Notes: a model not told the origin generated them from the sequence alone. 20,092 bases of DNA from Patescibacteria group bacterium (GCA_018896595.1 JAHIME010000088.1:1-20092), one strand, 5' to 3'. Positions 1 through 7,024 are shown, numbered from the stretch's first letter. Numbers and translations are program-made.

Positions 1-206
1 AGCAGATGGAACTAAAAATGGAATTCGCCGGGCTGGAAGCCAAATTAGCCGAATTAAAGGATGAATACAGGGAAGCGCTCGTCTTGCGTTTTATCAATGA
101 GCTTTCAATCGGCGAGATGGCGGATATTTTAAACAAGCCAAGAGGCAATGTGAGGGTGCTGATATTCCGGGCGCTGGAAGCGCTGAAAAGAATAGCAGGT
201 GCATAG
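1..206 (+). CDS. sigma-70 family RNA polymerase sigma factor, C-terminal part (5' end outside window)
   Basis: The visible protein is a sigma region 4 helix-turn-helix: residues reading LAELKDEYREALVLRFINE, then an LSIGEMADIL first helix and a GNVRVLIFRALEALK recognition helix. This domain contacts the -35 element and recruits core RNA polymerase. The frame is open to the window edge (a CAG codon precedes the ATG at 6), and a region-4-only protein of 66 aa would be abnormally short, so the gene is cut by the window. The next gene encodes a DUF5667 membrane protein. Sigma factor plus DUF5667 is a recurrent neighbourhood in candidate-phyla genomes and suggests an ECF-like sigma with a membrane-bound partner, which is inference. 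The domain is certain; the sigma subclass is not. Confidence 0.85.
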   Translation, partial: QMELKMEFAGLEAKLAELKDEYREALVLRFINELSIGEMADILNKPRGNVRVLIFRALEALKRIAGA

Positions 207-217
207 AATCAATTTTC

Positions 218-302
218 AACTCCACCCCACCCCTCCTCTTAAAACAAGAGGAGGGAACGATCGTCCCTTCCTCTTGGATAAGAGGAAGGATAGGATGGAG
301 TT
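218..302. repeat. REP-like composite inverted repeat, copy 1
   Basis: Outer arms AACTCCA (218-224) and TGGAGTT (296-302) enclose two hairpins: CCCTCCTCTT/AAGAGGAGGG (231-240/246-255, loop AAAAC) and CCTTCCTCTT/AAGAGGAAGG (266-275/280-289, loop GGAT). The same hairpin recurs at 328-352 and as a tandem array at 19424-19671. There is no U-tract, so it is not a standard intrinsic terminator, although it lies right after the sigma gene. It resembles REP/BIME-type intergenic repeats; no associated transposase is visible. Confidence 0.85.
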
Positions 303-314
303 TGATTTATTTTT

Positions 315-358
315 AACTCCACCCCGCCCCTCCTCTTAAAACAAGAGGAGGGAACGAT
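315..358 (+). repeat. REP-like half copy 2, carrying the SD of the DUF5667 gene
   Basis: This repeats the left half of the element at 218: AACTCC, then CCCTCCTCTT (328-337), loop AAAAC, AAGAGGAGGG (343-352), then AACGAT. The AGGAGG at 346-351 is a perfect Shine-Dalgarno core 12 nt before the ATG at 364. It is fully paired inside the hairpin's right arm, so folding would hide it from the ribosome. Confidence 0.8.
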
Positions 359-363
359 AAAAA

Positions 364-1284
364 ATGTTTATGCGCGAACAAGAATTATTATCACAATTAA
401 ATAATCTAAAAAACATAAAACCCGACAGCCAATGGGAAAAAGGCAATCGGGAGCTTTTGTTTAATCAAATTTGCGGATCTCAATCAGGAGACAGAGAAGC
501 TGGAATCAGCTGGATAAAAGTTTTGGGGAATATGGCGGCGCATAGTAAAATGATAAAGCAATTATCCCAGCCCGCTTTCATAGTTTGCGCGATTGTAATT
601 ATCGTTTTCGGCGGCGGCATTGCCGGCGTCAAGGCGTCGCAAAACGCCAAGCCGGGCGATTCGCTTTATATCGCTAAAATAATCAGCGAGAAAACCCAAT
701 TCGCCATAACCTTTGATGAAAAAGACAAGGCCAAATTGGGACTGGACTTCGCCAGCAATCGGGCGCGCGAAATTTCCCAAGTGATAGCCGAGAGCGACAA
801 GAATAAGGAAGCGCAAGTGGAAAAATTAACAAAAGATTTTAAAAATGAAATCAAGCAAGTTAAGTCAAGAATGAACGCGATTGTTAAAAAAGACGCGGTC
901 GCGGGCGGTTCAGCCGCCGCCGGCGGATCTGATGAAACGCAAGGAACGGAACAAGGCGCCGGGGTTTTTAGCGCGAATCTTGGAAAGGACAACCAAAGAA
1001 TGGAAATTTCGGAACCGGAAAATAAAAACCAATCGCCGGCCGCCACCACGACTGAAACAGCGGCCGTTAAAACCGTTCCGGTTAGCAACGGCAAAACTTT
1101 GGAAAACGCCCTTGATGAAGCCGAGAAATTATTTGATGAAAAAAATTATGACGGCACATTGAATAAATTAAACGAGGCCAATGATATAATCAATAAAGTC
1201 GGCGAAATAAGCGAGCCCAAAGCCGGGAGCGTTGCTTCAACCACCGGCGAGGTTTTAGGCGCGAGCGAGGAAGCGGGGAATTAA
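364..1284 (+). CDS. DUF5667 domain-containing membrane protein (putative sigma partner)
   Basis: A 306-aa protein. Residues 1-65 are hydrophilic and cytoplasmic. One membrane segment lies at about 71-89 (AFIVCAIVIIVFGGGIAGV). It is followed by the DUF5667-type signature KPGDSLYIAKIISEKTQ and a charged helical stretch (about 110-170). Residues 175-240 are a low-complexity Ala/Gly/Gln/Thr linker, and 250-285 form a helical segment (LENALDEAEKLFDEKNYDG) resembling a single TPR-like hairpin. The topology, short inside domain, one TM and an outside helical domain, is that of anti-sigma-like proteins, and the gene follows a sigma gene at 157 bases. The ATG at 364 is preferred over 370 because AGGAGG is 12 nt upstream of it and 18 nt upstream of 370. 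That SD lies in a repeat hairpin. Anti-sigma function is inferred, not seen. Confidence 0.8.
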   Translation: MFMREQELLSQLNNLKNIKPDSQWEKGNRELLFNQICGSQSGDREAGISWIKVLGNMAAHSKMIKQLSQPAFIVCAIVIIVFGGGIAGVKASQNAKPGDSLYIAKIISEKTQFAITFDEKDKAKLGLDFASNRAREISQVIAESDKNKEAQVEKLTKDFKNEIKQVKSRMNAIVKKDAVAGGSAAAGGSDETQGTEQGAGVFSANLGKDNQRMEISEPENKNQSPAATTTETAAVKTVPVSNGKTLENALDEAEKLFDEKNYDGTLNKLNEANDIINKVGEISEPKAGSVASTTGEVLGASEEAGN

Positions 1285-1306
1285 AATTTTTATTTAAAAA
1301 AAATAA

Positions 1307-1567
1307 ATGAAAATAGTTTTTTCTAAACATTCTTTAAGCAGAGCCAAGGAAAGAAATATTAATAAAAATGCTTTACTAAAAGCAGTTAAATATCCGGATA
1401 AAGTTGATAGATCAAATAAAGATAATAATAGATTTGTGGTTAAGAAAATTTATTATAATGAAAGTTTAGCGAGAGATCATCTTTTAATGGTGATTTGTGA
1501 AAAGAAAAATAATATACTATTTATTATTACCATGATAGATACTTCTAAAATAACTAAATATTTTTAA
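1307..1567 (+). CDS. DUF4258-like small protein, putative toxin of a TA pair
   Basis: An 86-aa basic protein beginning IVFSKHSLSRAKERNIN. The H-x3-R-x3-R-[GN]-I pattern (His8, Arg12, Arg16), followed by an alpha helix, a KYPDKVDRS turn and beta strands ending in LFIITMID, matches the DUF4258 family, whose small basic fold resembles RelE/BrnT-type toxins. The gene directly precedes a DUF2283 gene with a 5-base gap. DUF4258 and DUF2283 are often encoded together, so a TA or regulatory pair is likely, but no activity can be read from the sequence. No SD is visible before the ATG. It is much more AT-rich than the DUF5667 gene upstream. Confidence 0.65.
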   Translation: MKIVFSKHSLSRAKERNINKNALLKAVKYPDKVDRSNKDNNRFVVKKIYYNESLARDHLLMVICEKKNNILFIITMIDTSKITKYF

Positions 1568-1572
1568 ACATT

Positions 1573-1812
1573 ATGCCTAAAATACAATACGACAAAGAAA
1601 GCAAAATAATCAGTATAAAAGTAAGCAATAAAAAAAGCGTTGATTCCGATGTTCAAGACAACGTAGTGGTTGATTATGACAAAAATAATAATATTACCAA
1701 CATTGATATAATGGATATTGATTTTAATGAATTTAAGGATAATAAAATATATTTTGAGGAAATTATTAAAGAAAAAGTTAAAGTAGGAAGTTGCGGGAAA
1801 AATTCGCGATAA
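1573..1812 (+). CDS. DUF2283 domain protein, putative antitoxin partner
   Basis: A 79-aa acidic protein. PKIQYDKESKIISIKVSN, then NVVVDYDKNNNITNIDIMDI, is the DUF2283 pattern: a strand with YD.E...I.I, a charged turn, and V.DYD..NNI..I.I.. strands. The last 20 residues are basic and probably a lineage extension. It lies 5 bases after the DUF4258-like gene and is presumably co-transcribed with it. The role as neutralising partner is inferred from the pairing. Confidence 0.7.
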   Translation: MPKIQYDKESKIISIKVSNKKSVDSDVQDNVVVDYDKNNNITNIDIMDIDFNEFKDNKIYFEEIIKEKVKVGSCGKNSR

Positions 1813-2256
1813 TTAAACTTAATTCAATTTAGCGCGGATCGCGGGGCTGTTGCCGAATATGGCATTAGGCGACAGCCCCGGGGCAAAATTAGAAAGGGTC
1901 GAACCGTTAATCGCGGGATTTTGCCTTAAACTCGCTTCGGCGAGCGTTAATTAATAAAATGACTTTTTAAATTAATTGCAAAGTAAACCAGCAAGCTATG
2001 TTCCGTTATTAATAGCTAACTCCGTTGAGGAGATTTAACGGAACACCCCGCCCCAATTTTTGCGGATTGTATCGCGAAAAGGGGTGGGTAATGGAATCAA
2101 TACTTGTCTTGATTTCACCCAATCCATAAAAACTGGAGCGGGGGAAGCGGGATTCCGGCTGATTTGCAAAACCGCGAAATCGCGGCGCGATTATTTTAAA
2201 AGCATTAAAAGGACCCCCAGTTAAATAATTAAATTTAACGGGGTAAAAAATTTTCT
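1813..2256 (+). promoter_or_regulatory. Structured intergenic region / candidate 5' leader of the S-layer-like gene
   Basis: The stretch has no gene but several stem-loops: 1842-1854/1868-1880 (13 bp, one G-U, no U-tract); CTCGC-TTCG-GCGAG (1931-1944); GTTCCGTTA/TAACGGAAC (2000-2008/2036-2044); ACCCCGCCCC/GGGGTGGGT (2045-2054/2081-2089, one bulge and one G-U); GGAATCAA/TTGATTTC (2093-2100/2109-2116, one G-U); CCGCG-AAAT-CGCGG (2172-2185); and CCCCAGTTAAAT/ATTTAACGGGG (2215-2226/2233-2243, one bulged A). The last ends 13 bases before the ATG. I found no clear -35/-10 pair. Parts resemble the hairpin element at 12553-12715. Confidence 0.5.
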
Positions 2257-5200
2257 ATGAAAAGATTAAGAAAAGCTTTAACCATTACCGTTATGATGGT
2301 CACTGTCTTGTCTATGAGCATGGTTGCGGTGCCTTTGCAGGCAAACGCGGCCGCCCAAGCAGGCGACCTGATTAAGATGAGCGGACTTTCATCCGTTTAT
2401 TATTTAGGCGGCGATGGGAAGAGATACGTTTTCCCTAATGAGCAAACTTATTTTTCCTGGTACAGTGACTTCTCTTCTGTGGTAACCATTCCGCAGAGCG
2501 AATTGGAATCCTATTCTTTAGGAGCCAATGTCACAATAAGGCCGGGCACTAAATTAGTTAAAATTACCACAGATCCGAAAGTGTACGCGGTTGAATCAGA
2601 TGGAACATTAAAACATATTTCCTCTGAAGCCACCGCCATCGCTTTATACGGAGCTAACTGGGCAAAAAGAGTGGTTGACGTGCCTGACGCGTTCTTTACT
2701 AACTATACCGTTAGTACCGGAACTGTCAGCGCGACCGCTTACCCGGAAGGCAGTTTAATCAAGGCCGCTGACGCGTCCGATGTTTATTATATTGCTTCCG
2801 ACGGCACGGCAAGAAAGATCGCCAGTGAGGCGGCTTTCACAGCCAACCGTTTTAAATGGAGCGATATTATAATCACCACTTTGGCTATCCCAACAGTCGG
2901 AACAGGAATCGCCGCGGCTGAATCAGTCTTGATTGACACCTCATCCGGCGCGGGCGGAGTTGCCGGCGCGGGAACGGGATTGACGGTTAGTTTGGCAAGC
3001 GATACTACCCCATCAAGCACTGTGGTTGCCGGGTCAGCTGCTAATAATTTAGCATCGTTTACTCTAACTGCAGCTAACGATGGCGCCGTGAAGGTGACTA
3101 CTATTAAAGTAACTAGGGTTGGTATTTCAGGAGATACTACTCTGCCAAATATCTATCTTTATGAAGGTAATGTTAAGCTAACTGACGCAGGATCTTTAAG
3201 CACCGGCGTAGCGACTTTTAGTAGCGGCGCTGGAATTATTTCTATTCCTGCCGGTCAAACTAAAACTATTACAGTGAAGGCTGATATATTGGTTGGTGCT
3301 ACCGGTCAAACTCTTGGAGTCTCAATTAAATCAGCTTCTGATATAGTTACTGATGGCGCGGCAATTAGCGGCTCTTTTCCTGTTAGCGGAAATTTAATGA
3401 GTGTTGCAAGCATTTCAGATCCCGCAATGGTTGCTATTGGCGTAGCCACTGGCGCTGGTTTAACCATTCAAGCCGGTTCTATAAACGCTACAGTTTGGCA
3501 AAGCACCTTAGATGTTCAAGTTAGAAAAGTTGACTTAAAACTTTTAACCTTTAAGCAAATCGGTTCCGCCCCTTCAGACGCTATTCAGAACATCACTCTT
3601 TATGTAAGAGGAGAAAAGAAAGGATCCGCTGTTTCTTTAGATTCGGAAAGCAGAGCAACTTTTGATTTATCTGCCTCTCCGGCAACTTTAGAAACAGGCA
3701 ACAATACTGTTGAAGTTAGAGCTGATATTGTAAAGGGTTCAAGCCGAACATTTAGTTTCTCTTTACAGACCGTATCTGACGCGACAATGACTGACACTAA
3801 CTATAACTTTAATGTTTTAGCTACTGGTTCAGCTCCTTTTGGCGGAGGCACAACTACTATCAGCCCTGGCAGTGTATCCGTATCCGCTGATTCCACTTTC
3901 TCTACTACTCAAGTAGTGAAGAATGCTCCTAACGCAACTTTAGCTAGATACACCATGAAGGCTTTTGGCGAAGATATGAAGGTACAAACCCTTACTGTAA
4001 TTCCAACCTTTGGAGGCACGACAGCAAATACTGAAGGAATTAATAACCTGTTTTTATTTGTTGACAACGCACAGGTTGGCAGTTCGCAGAATTACATAAA
4101 GACTATTGGTAATTTCCCAGCCGATCCGGTATTTGGTACAACAAATTTGTTCACTGTTAAAGCTGGACAAACTGTTAAGCTGGAAATTAGAGGTACATTA
4201 AATCAGCTGTCTGCTACAGGAATTACAACAATAGGTACTGCGTTGAGGGCAACCGCCGACGCTTATCAAGGACAGACTTCATTTGTAACCTCTCCTACTT
4301 TGCTGACTACTTATACCGGCAACCCAACCCTCCAAATTATTACAGGGGCATTAACACTTTCTCCAAGCACCGACTATCAGAGCCAAAATACTTTAGCTAA
4401 TGTAGTTGCCAAGAAGATTGGTTCCTATAAATTACAAGCGGGTTCGGCCGAAAATGTGAGAGTAACTAACATAGCTATCGGTTTAGCAACCAGCACTGTG
4501 CCTTTAGCCGACTTGTCCAATATCTACATCTCTGAAAACACAACTCCATTAATTCCTCAGACAAACAATAACTTCCCTGTTAACTTCACGATAGATAAGA
4601 ACACAGTTAAGACCATTGATGTTTTTGCCGATATTGGTAATGCTATTACAGGTAGCACAACAGTTACATATTTAACCGTTACGGCTACTGGCGTTAGCAC
4701 TAATAATTCTGTCGGCGGTTCGGTCCAGGGTCAAACATTAACTGTGCAAACAGGCACCTTAGCTACTCCAACTTTAGTTTCTAATGAGCCATCCGCTAAA
4801 TTAGTTGTCGGAGGAGCTACTGAAACTATTGCTACATACAAATTCGTTGCTACTAACGGCAATGCTGTTATTAACGAATTAAAAGTTAATATAGTTGGAT
4901 CAGCTACCACAACACCTAACGCTACAGCTGTTTCGTCAATAACTGTAGGCAGTATAACCGCTCCGGTAGTTTTGACCGGCGGCGTTTATCAGGCGTATCT
5001 AACTGGCCTTAACTTAACTGTTCCTGCCGGCACCGCTGGCTTATTAGTTGCAGTAAAACCGACTTATAACAGTGTTACTTCTACCGATCAAGGAGGCTCG
5101 GCTACGAGAAATCAGGTTGGCGTGAACTTGGCATATTACAAACACACCATTGCCAATGTTGTTACCGAGGCAAGCGTTAATGTTGCTTCCAATGTTATGG

Positions 5201-5715
5201 TTTTAGTAGCTTCAGCGCCTACCGTTGAGTTAGCCGTTACTACTCCCAAGCAAACTACCACTGCCAATCCGGATGTTGGGGGAAATATGGAAGTTTTACA
5301 CTTCACTGTTACAACAGCTACAGCTCCAATTAATTTAAAGGCAGTTGGCTTTACACCAGTATTTGGAGGCGCTTTAACTAGCACAAGTACTCAATTAGTA
5401 AGAATCTATGATTCAAATGATTTGAATACAGTGTTAGGTAGCGCTTCAATTGGAAACAGCGCTTCTCAAGGTACAGTTTCCTTTACCAGTGATTACTTGA
5501 TTACAGCTAGTGTTACAAAAACTTTTGTAGTTAAAGTTGATACAACCGGATTAAGCACAACTGGCAACACTTTCAGGTTAGATTTAACCGTGTCTAACGA
5601 TACCGGAGTTTCGACTGGTACTAACTGGCAATGGAATGATAGTACTGCCACAACTTATGGCAACGGTTATTTGGTAAAGAATTTGCCTAAAACAGGTAAT
5701 ACTTTTACTAAATAA
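2257..5715 (+). CDS. S-layer-like secreted surface protein, 1152 aa
   Basis: Signal peptide: basic MKRLRK, hydrophobic core ALTITVMMVTVLSMSMVAV, and a probable cleavage after QANA (about residue 32). Residues 33-235 hold three degenerate units of about 65 aa, each with a strand of the type [SK]VY[YA]-x3-DG-x3, such as SSVYYLGGDGKRYVFPNE, PKVYAVESDGTLKHISSE and SDVYYIASDGTARKIASE. They resemble the N-terminal repeats of candidate-phyla S-layer proteins. The rest is Thr/Val/Ala/Gly-rich, Cys-free beta-sandwich sequence with recurring [FY]-[TK]-L/V-A-[AT]-x-[GN] and V-x-[VA]-D-I strands, consistent with tandem Ig-like domains exposed at the surface. The C-terminus is NLPKTGNTFTK: an LPKTG motif, but with no following membrane segment. 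Codons favour GCT/ACT/GTT, fitting high expression. The ATG at 2257 starts the signal peptide; no SD is visible. A strong terminator follows. Confidence 0.8.
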   Translation: MKRLRKALTITVMMVTVLSMSMVAVPLQANAAAQAGDLIKMSGLSSVYYLGGDGKRYVFPNEQTYFSWYSDFSSVVTIPQSELESYSLGANVTIRPGTKLVKITTDPKVYAVESDGTLKHISSEATAIALYGANWAKRVVDVPDAFFTNYTVSTGTVSATAYPEGSLIKAADASDVYYIASDGTARKIASEAAFTANRFKWSDIIITTLAIPTVGTGIAAAESVLIDTSSGAGGVAGAGTGLTVSLASDTTPSSTVVAGSAANNLASFTLTAANDGAVKVTTIKVTRVGISGDTTLPNIYLYEGNVKLTDAGSLSTGVATFSSGAGIISIPAGQTKTITVKADILVGATGQTLGVSIKSASDIVTDGAAISGSFPVSGNLMSVASISDPAMVAIGVATGAGLTIQAGSINATVWQSTLDVQVRKVDLKLLTFKQIGSAPSDAIQNITLYVRGEKKGSAVSLDSESRATFDLSASPATLETGNNTVEVRADIVKGSSRTFSFSLQTVSDATMTDTNYNFNVLATGSAPFGGGTTTISPGSVSVSADSTFSTTQVVKNAPNATLARYTMKAFGEDMKVQTLTVIPTFGGTTANTEGINNLFLFVDNAQVGSSQNYIKTIGNFPADPVFGTTNLFTVKAGQTVKLEIRGTLNQLSATGITTIGTALRATADAYQGQTSFVTSPTLLTTYTGNPTLQIITGALTLSPSTDYQSQNTLANVVAKKIGSYKLQAGSAENVRVTNIAIGLATSTVPLADLSNIYISENTTPLIPQTNNNFPVNFTIDKNTVKTIDVFADIGNAITGSTTVTYLTVTATGVSTNNSVGGSVQGQTLTVQTGTLATPTLVSNEPSAKLVVGGATETIATYKFVATNGNAVINELKVNIVGSATTTPNATAVSSITVGSITAPVVLTGGVYQAYLTGLNLTVPAGTAGLLVAVKPTYNSVTSTDQGGSATRNQVGVNLAYYKHTIANVVTEASVNVASNVMVLVASAPTVELAVTTPKQTTTANPDVGGNMEVLHFTVTTATAPINLKAVGFTPVFGGALTSTSTQLVRIYDSNDLNTVLGSASIGNSASQGTVSFTSDYLITASVTKTFVVKVDTTGLSTTGNTFRLDLTVSNDTGVSTGTNWQWNDSTATTYGNGYLVKNLPKTGNTFTK

Positions 5716-5760
5716 TAGATAAGCTTGACCATATAGTTTCTCGATAGCAAAAATCGTAAT

Positions 5761-5795
5761 AAACCCCCCGCCTTTTTGGCGGGGGGTTTAATTTT
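5761..5795 (+). terminator. Intrinsic terminator of the S-layer-like gene
   Basis: A perfect 12-bp stem AAACCCCCCGCC/GGCGGGGGGTTT (5761-5772/5778-5789) with loop TTTTT, followed by AATTTT. It lies 46 bases after the stop codon. This is the strongest terminator in the window, as expected for a highly expressed surface-protein gene. Confidence 0.9.
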
Positions 5796-5845
5796 GGAAG
5801 CGGTTTCCAAGTGCTCTGGATGCGAATAAAAAAAATAATAATTGA

Positions 5846-5989
5846 GTGCAATCATGGGCTGATAATAACAGAGAAATGATATTTAACAGAGAACGCAACA
5901 TAGAGGCAGGCAGCCATGAAATAAAAGTTGAGTATTATGAAGACGCCAGAAACGCTAAAGTAAAAGTTTCTTGGGAAAAAATTAATTAA
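5846..5989 (+). pseudogene. PA14-domain gene remnant (C-terminal end)
   Basis: The frame open from 5846 to the stop at 5987-5989 reads SWADNNREMIFNRERN, then IEAGSHEIKVEYYEDARNAK, then VKVSWEKIN. This is the end of a PA14 beta-barrel, with the W.D..., G-x-[HY]-x-I-x-VEYYE and A-x-[VI]-x-[VL]-x-W hallmarks. There is no plausible start: an in-frame TGA precedes at 5843 and the first ATG (5876) lies inside the domain. PA14 domains bind glycans in surface proteins. This is the broken 3' end of a surface-protein gene left at the edge of the cassette island. Confidence 0.65.
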
Positions 5990-6007
5990 ATAACTAAATA
6001 GAATTAA

Positions 6008-6028
6008 CAATAAGCCGCGCGTTGGCGG
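6008..6028 (+). repeat. Cassette-boundary repeat, copy 1
   Basis: The core CAATAAGCCGCGCG is followed by TTGGCGG, giving a short CCGC/GCGG hairpin. The same core recurs at 6960, 8243, 10068, 12749, 15095 (shortened) and 15791, always between one module's 3' end and the next module's promoter. This copy follows the PA14 remnant rather than a TPR tail. Confidence 0.8.
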
Positions 6029-6043
6029 AATTTTAGACATTTT

Positions 6044-6071
6044 TTGACACTATTTTTATTCGTGGTATAAT
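6044..6071 (+). promoter_or_regulatory. Sigma-70 promoter, cassette 1
   Basis: TTGACA (6044-6049), 16-base spacer, TATAAT (6066-6071). The block TTGACACTATTTTTATT is shared with the promoters at 9568, 11561 and 15129. Confidence 0.85.
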
Positions 6072-6090
6072 GGGACTGTCGCCGAATGTC

Positions 6091-6125
6091 GCCCGCCTGC
6101 CGGACGGGCAGGCAGGGAGGAGTTG
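6091..6125. repeat. GC-rich REP-like hairpin inserted downstream of the promoter
   Basis: GCCTGCC/GGCAGGC (6095-6101/6107-6113) forms a perfect 7-bp stem with loop GGACG; a shifted GCCCG/CGGGC pairing is also possible. The 3' end, GCAGGGAGGAGTTG, matches the right end of the array at 19657-19671, so this belongs to the same repeat family. It lies in the 5' UTR between promoter 6044-6071 and the Bro-N gene. A weaker second promoter follows: TTGCTT (6123-6128), 17 bases, TATAAT (6146-6151). Confidence 0.7.
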
Positions 6126-6187
6126 CTTTTTGTATAGGGAAAAAGTATAATTTAGAGATTAAAAAAAAAGGGGGGGGGTGGATAATT

Positions 6188-6280
6188 ATGCCAAAATAAA
6201 AAAATAAAAAAATTGCAATTTTTGAAGGGCAAAAAATTCGTCGAATTTGGGATGAGGAAAAAGAGCTATGGTATTTTTCC
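6188..6280 (+). other. Original N-terminus of the Bro-N gene, closed by an in-frame TAA
   Basis: ATG at 6188 has a G-rich SD-like tract upstream and is in frame with the Bro-N gene, but reads Met-Pro-Lys-stop (TAA 6197-6199). After the stop the frame continues as recognisable Bro-N sequence: KIAIFEGQKIRRIWDEE, then KELWYFSVVDVIAVL. No ATG, GTG or TTG occurs in frame between 6200 and 6280. The stop lies in an A-run tract, and an A9G9 run sits just upstream (about 6161-6178), so slippage, mutation or a sequencing indel are all possible. Confidence 0.7.
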
Positions 6281-6835
6281 GTGGTGGATGTTATCGCAGT
6301 TTTAACGGATCAGTCTGAACACAAAAGAGCTCAAAGTTATTGGACAACAATGAAAAATCGCCTAAAAGAAGAGGGAAGTGAGGTGGTCACAAAATGTGAC
6401 CAACTGAAAATGCAGGCAACAGATGGAAAATATTATCTCACTGACGCCGCTGACACTGAAGCCATTTTTCGCCTTATCCAATCAATACCCTCGCCTAAAG
6501 CCGAGCCGTTTAAATTGTGGCTGGCTAGAGTTGGCTATGAGCGGGTTGAAGAAACCGAAGATCCGGAAAAGGCTATCCAAAGGGCTATGGCAACGTATCT
6601 TAAAAAAGGTTATTCTAAAGAATGGGTAAATTTGCGTTTAAAAAGTATTGAAATCAGAAAAGACTTAACTAATGAATGGGACGAGCGAGGCGTAAAAACC
6701 GGGAATGAGTTTGCAATTTTGACCGACGATATAACTTTTGCTTGGGCCGGGTTGAAAATAAAAGATTATAAAAAGCATAAAGATTTAAAGAAAGAAAATT
6801 TTCAAGCCAGGAGAAGGAAGTTGTTGAATAAATAA
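6281..6835 (+). CDS. Bro-N / DinD-like antirepressor-type protein, damaged at both ends
   Basis: With the upstream part of the frame (from 6200) the protein shows a BRO-N fold: K-I-[AR]-R-x-W-x-E near the start, WYFSVVDVIAVLT, WTTMKNRLKEEGSE, LPxxD-type ATDGKYYLTDAADTEAIFR, and PKAEPFKLWLARVGYER. It continues as GYSKEWVNLRLKSIEIRKDL and DEWxERGVKxGxEFAILTDDI, as in DNA-damage-inducible protein D relatives. GTG 6281 is only the first standard start in the open frame and would cut into the domain. The C-terminus is also short: after KDYKKHKDLKKEN, family members usually run on for tens of residues, but this one ends FQARRRKLLNK. A TPR-tail fragment begins 16 bases after the stop, so the 3' end was probably lost at the cassette junction. 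It is probably a decaying phage-type regulator. Confidence 0.7.
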   Translation: MVDVIAVLTDQSEHKRAQSYWTTMKNRLKEEGSEVVTKCDQLKMQATDGKYYLTDAADTEAIFRLIQSIPSPKAEPFKLWLARVGYERVEETEDPEKAIQRAMATYLKKGYSKEWVNLRLKSIEIRKDLTNEWDERGVKTGNEFAILTDDITFAWAGLKIKDYKKHKDLKKENFQARRRKLLNK

Positions 6836-6850
6836 ATTTAATATTAAAAA

Positions 6851-6946
6851 GAGAAAGCGATTGAATACGCCAAAAAATCAGCCGAAATTAATCCTGAAGT
6901 TAGAGACAAGGTGGAGAAATTTATTGAGAATGTTAATAATAAATAG
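6851..6946 (+). pseudogene. TPR-tail fragment (3' end of a TPR gene), copy A
   Basis: The frame reads EKAIEYAKKSAEINPEVRDK then VEKFIENVNNK and a TAG: the second helix of a TPR (A-x3-A-x2-INP) plus a capping helix. It has no start codon or promoter and is a non-coding remnant. Near-identical segments lie at 8112, 10012, 11442, 12363, 13699 and 15761. Confidence 0.8.
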
Positions 6947-6959
6947 TAAATAGAATAAA

Positions 6960-6980
6960 CAATAAGCCGCGCGTTGGCGG
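6960..6980 (+). repeat. Cassette-boundary repeat, copy 2
   Basis: CAATAAGCCGCGCG followed by TTGGCGG, then AGTTTGCCGCATTTTTTGAC, which leads straight into the -35 box at 6996. This is the fullest boundary form: TPR tail, hairpin, TTTGCCGCA, promoter. Confidence 0.8.
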
Positions 6981-6995
6981 AGTTTGCCGCATTTT

Positions 6996-7024
6996 TTGAC
7001 AGCGGTTTTTATATTTGGTATAAT
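6996..7024 (+). promoter_or_regulatory. Sigma-70 promoter, cassette 2 (leaderless start)
   Basis: TTGACA (6996-7001), 17-base spacer, TATAAT (7019-7024). The ATG of the first gene is at 7031, only 6 bases after the -10 box, so transcription should begin at or next to the start codon. Confidence 0.85.

Noticed and set aside
666..1094. Long minus-strand ORF opposite the DUF5667 gene, and the + ORF at 881-1162
   Set aside because: They are shadow frames of a GC-skewed coding region; no domain, start signal or plausible composition.
1842..1880. Terminator after the DUF2283 gene
   Set aside because: The 13-bp stem is strong, but GGGCAAAATT follows instead of a U-tract. It is kept only as part of the structured region.
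2161..2256. c-di-GMP-I riboswitch before the S-layer gene
   Set aside because: GCAAAACCGCG-AAAT-CGCGG is reminiscent of one arm, but the second helix and the tetraloop-receptor positions are absent.
6197..6199. Recoded TAA in the Bro-N gene
   Set aside because: All other genes end normally at TAA, TAG or TGA, and known candidate-phyla recoding affects TGA only; mutation or indel is simpler.
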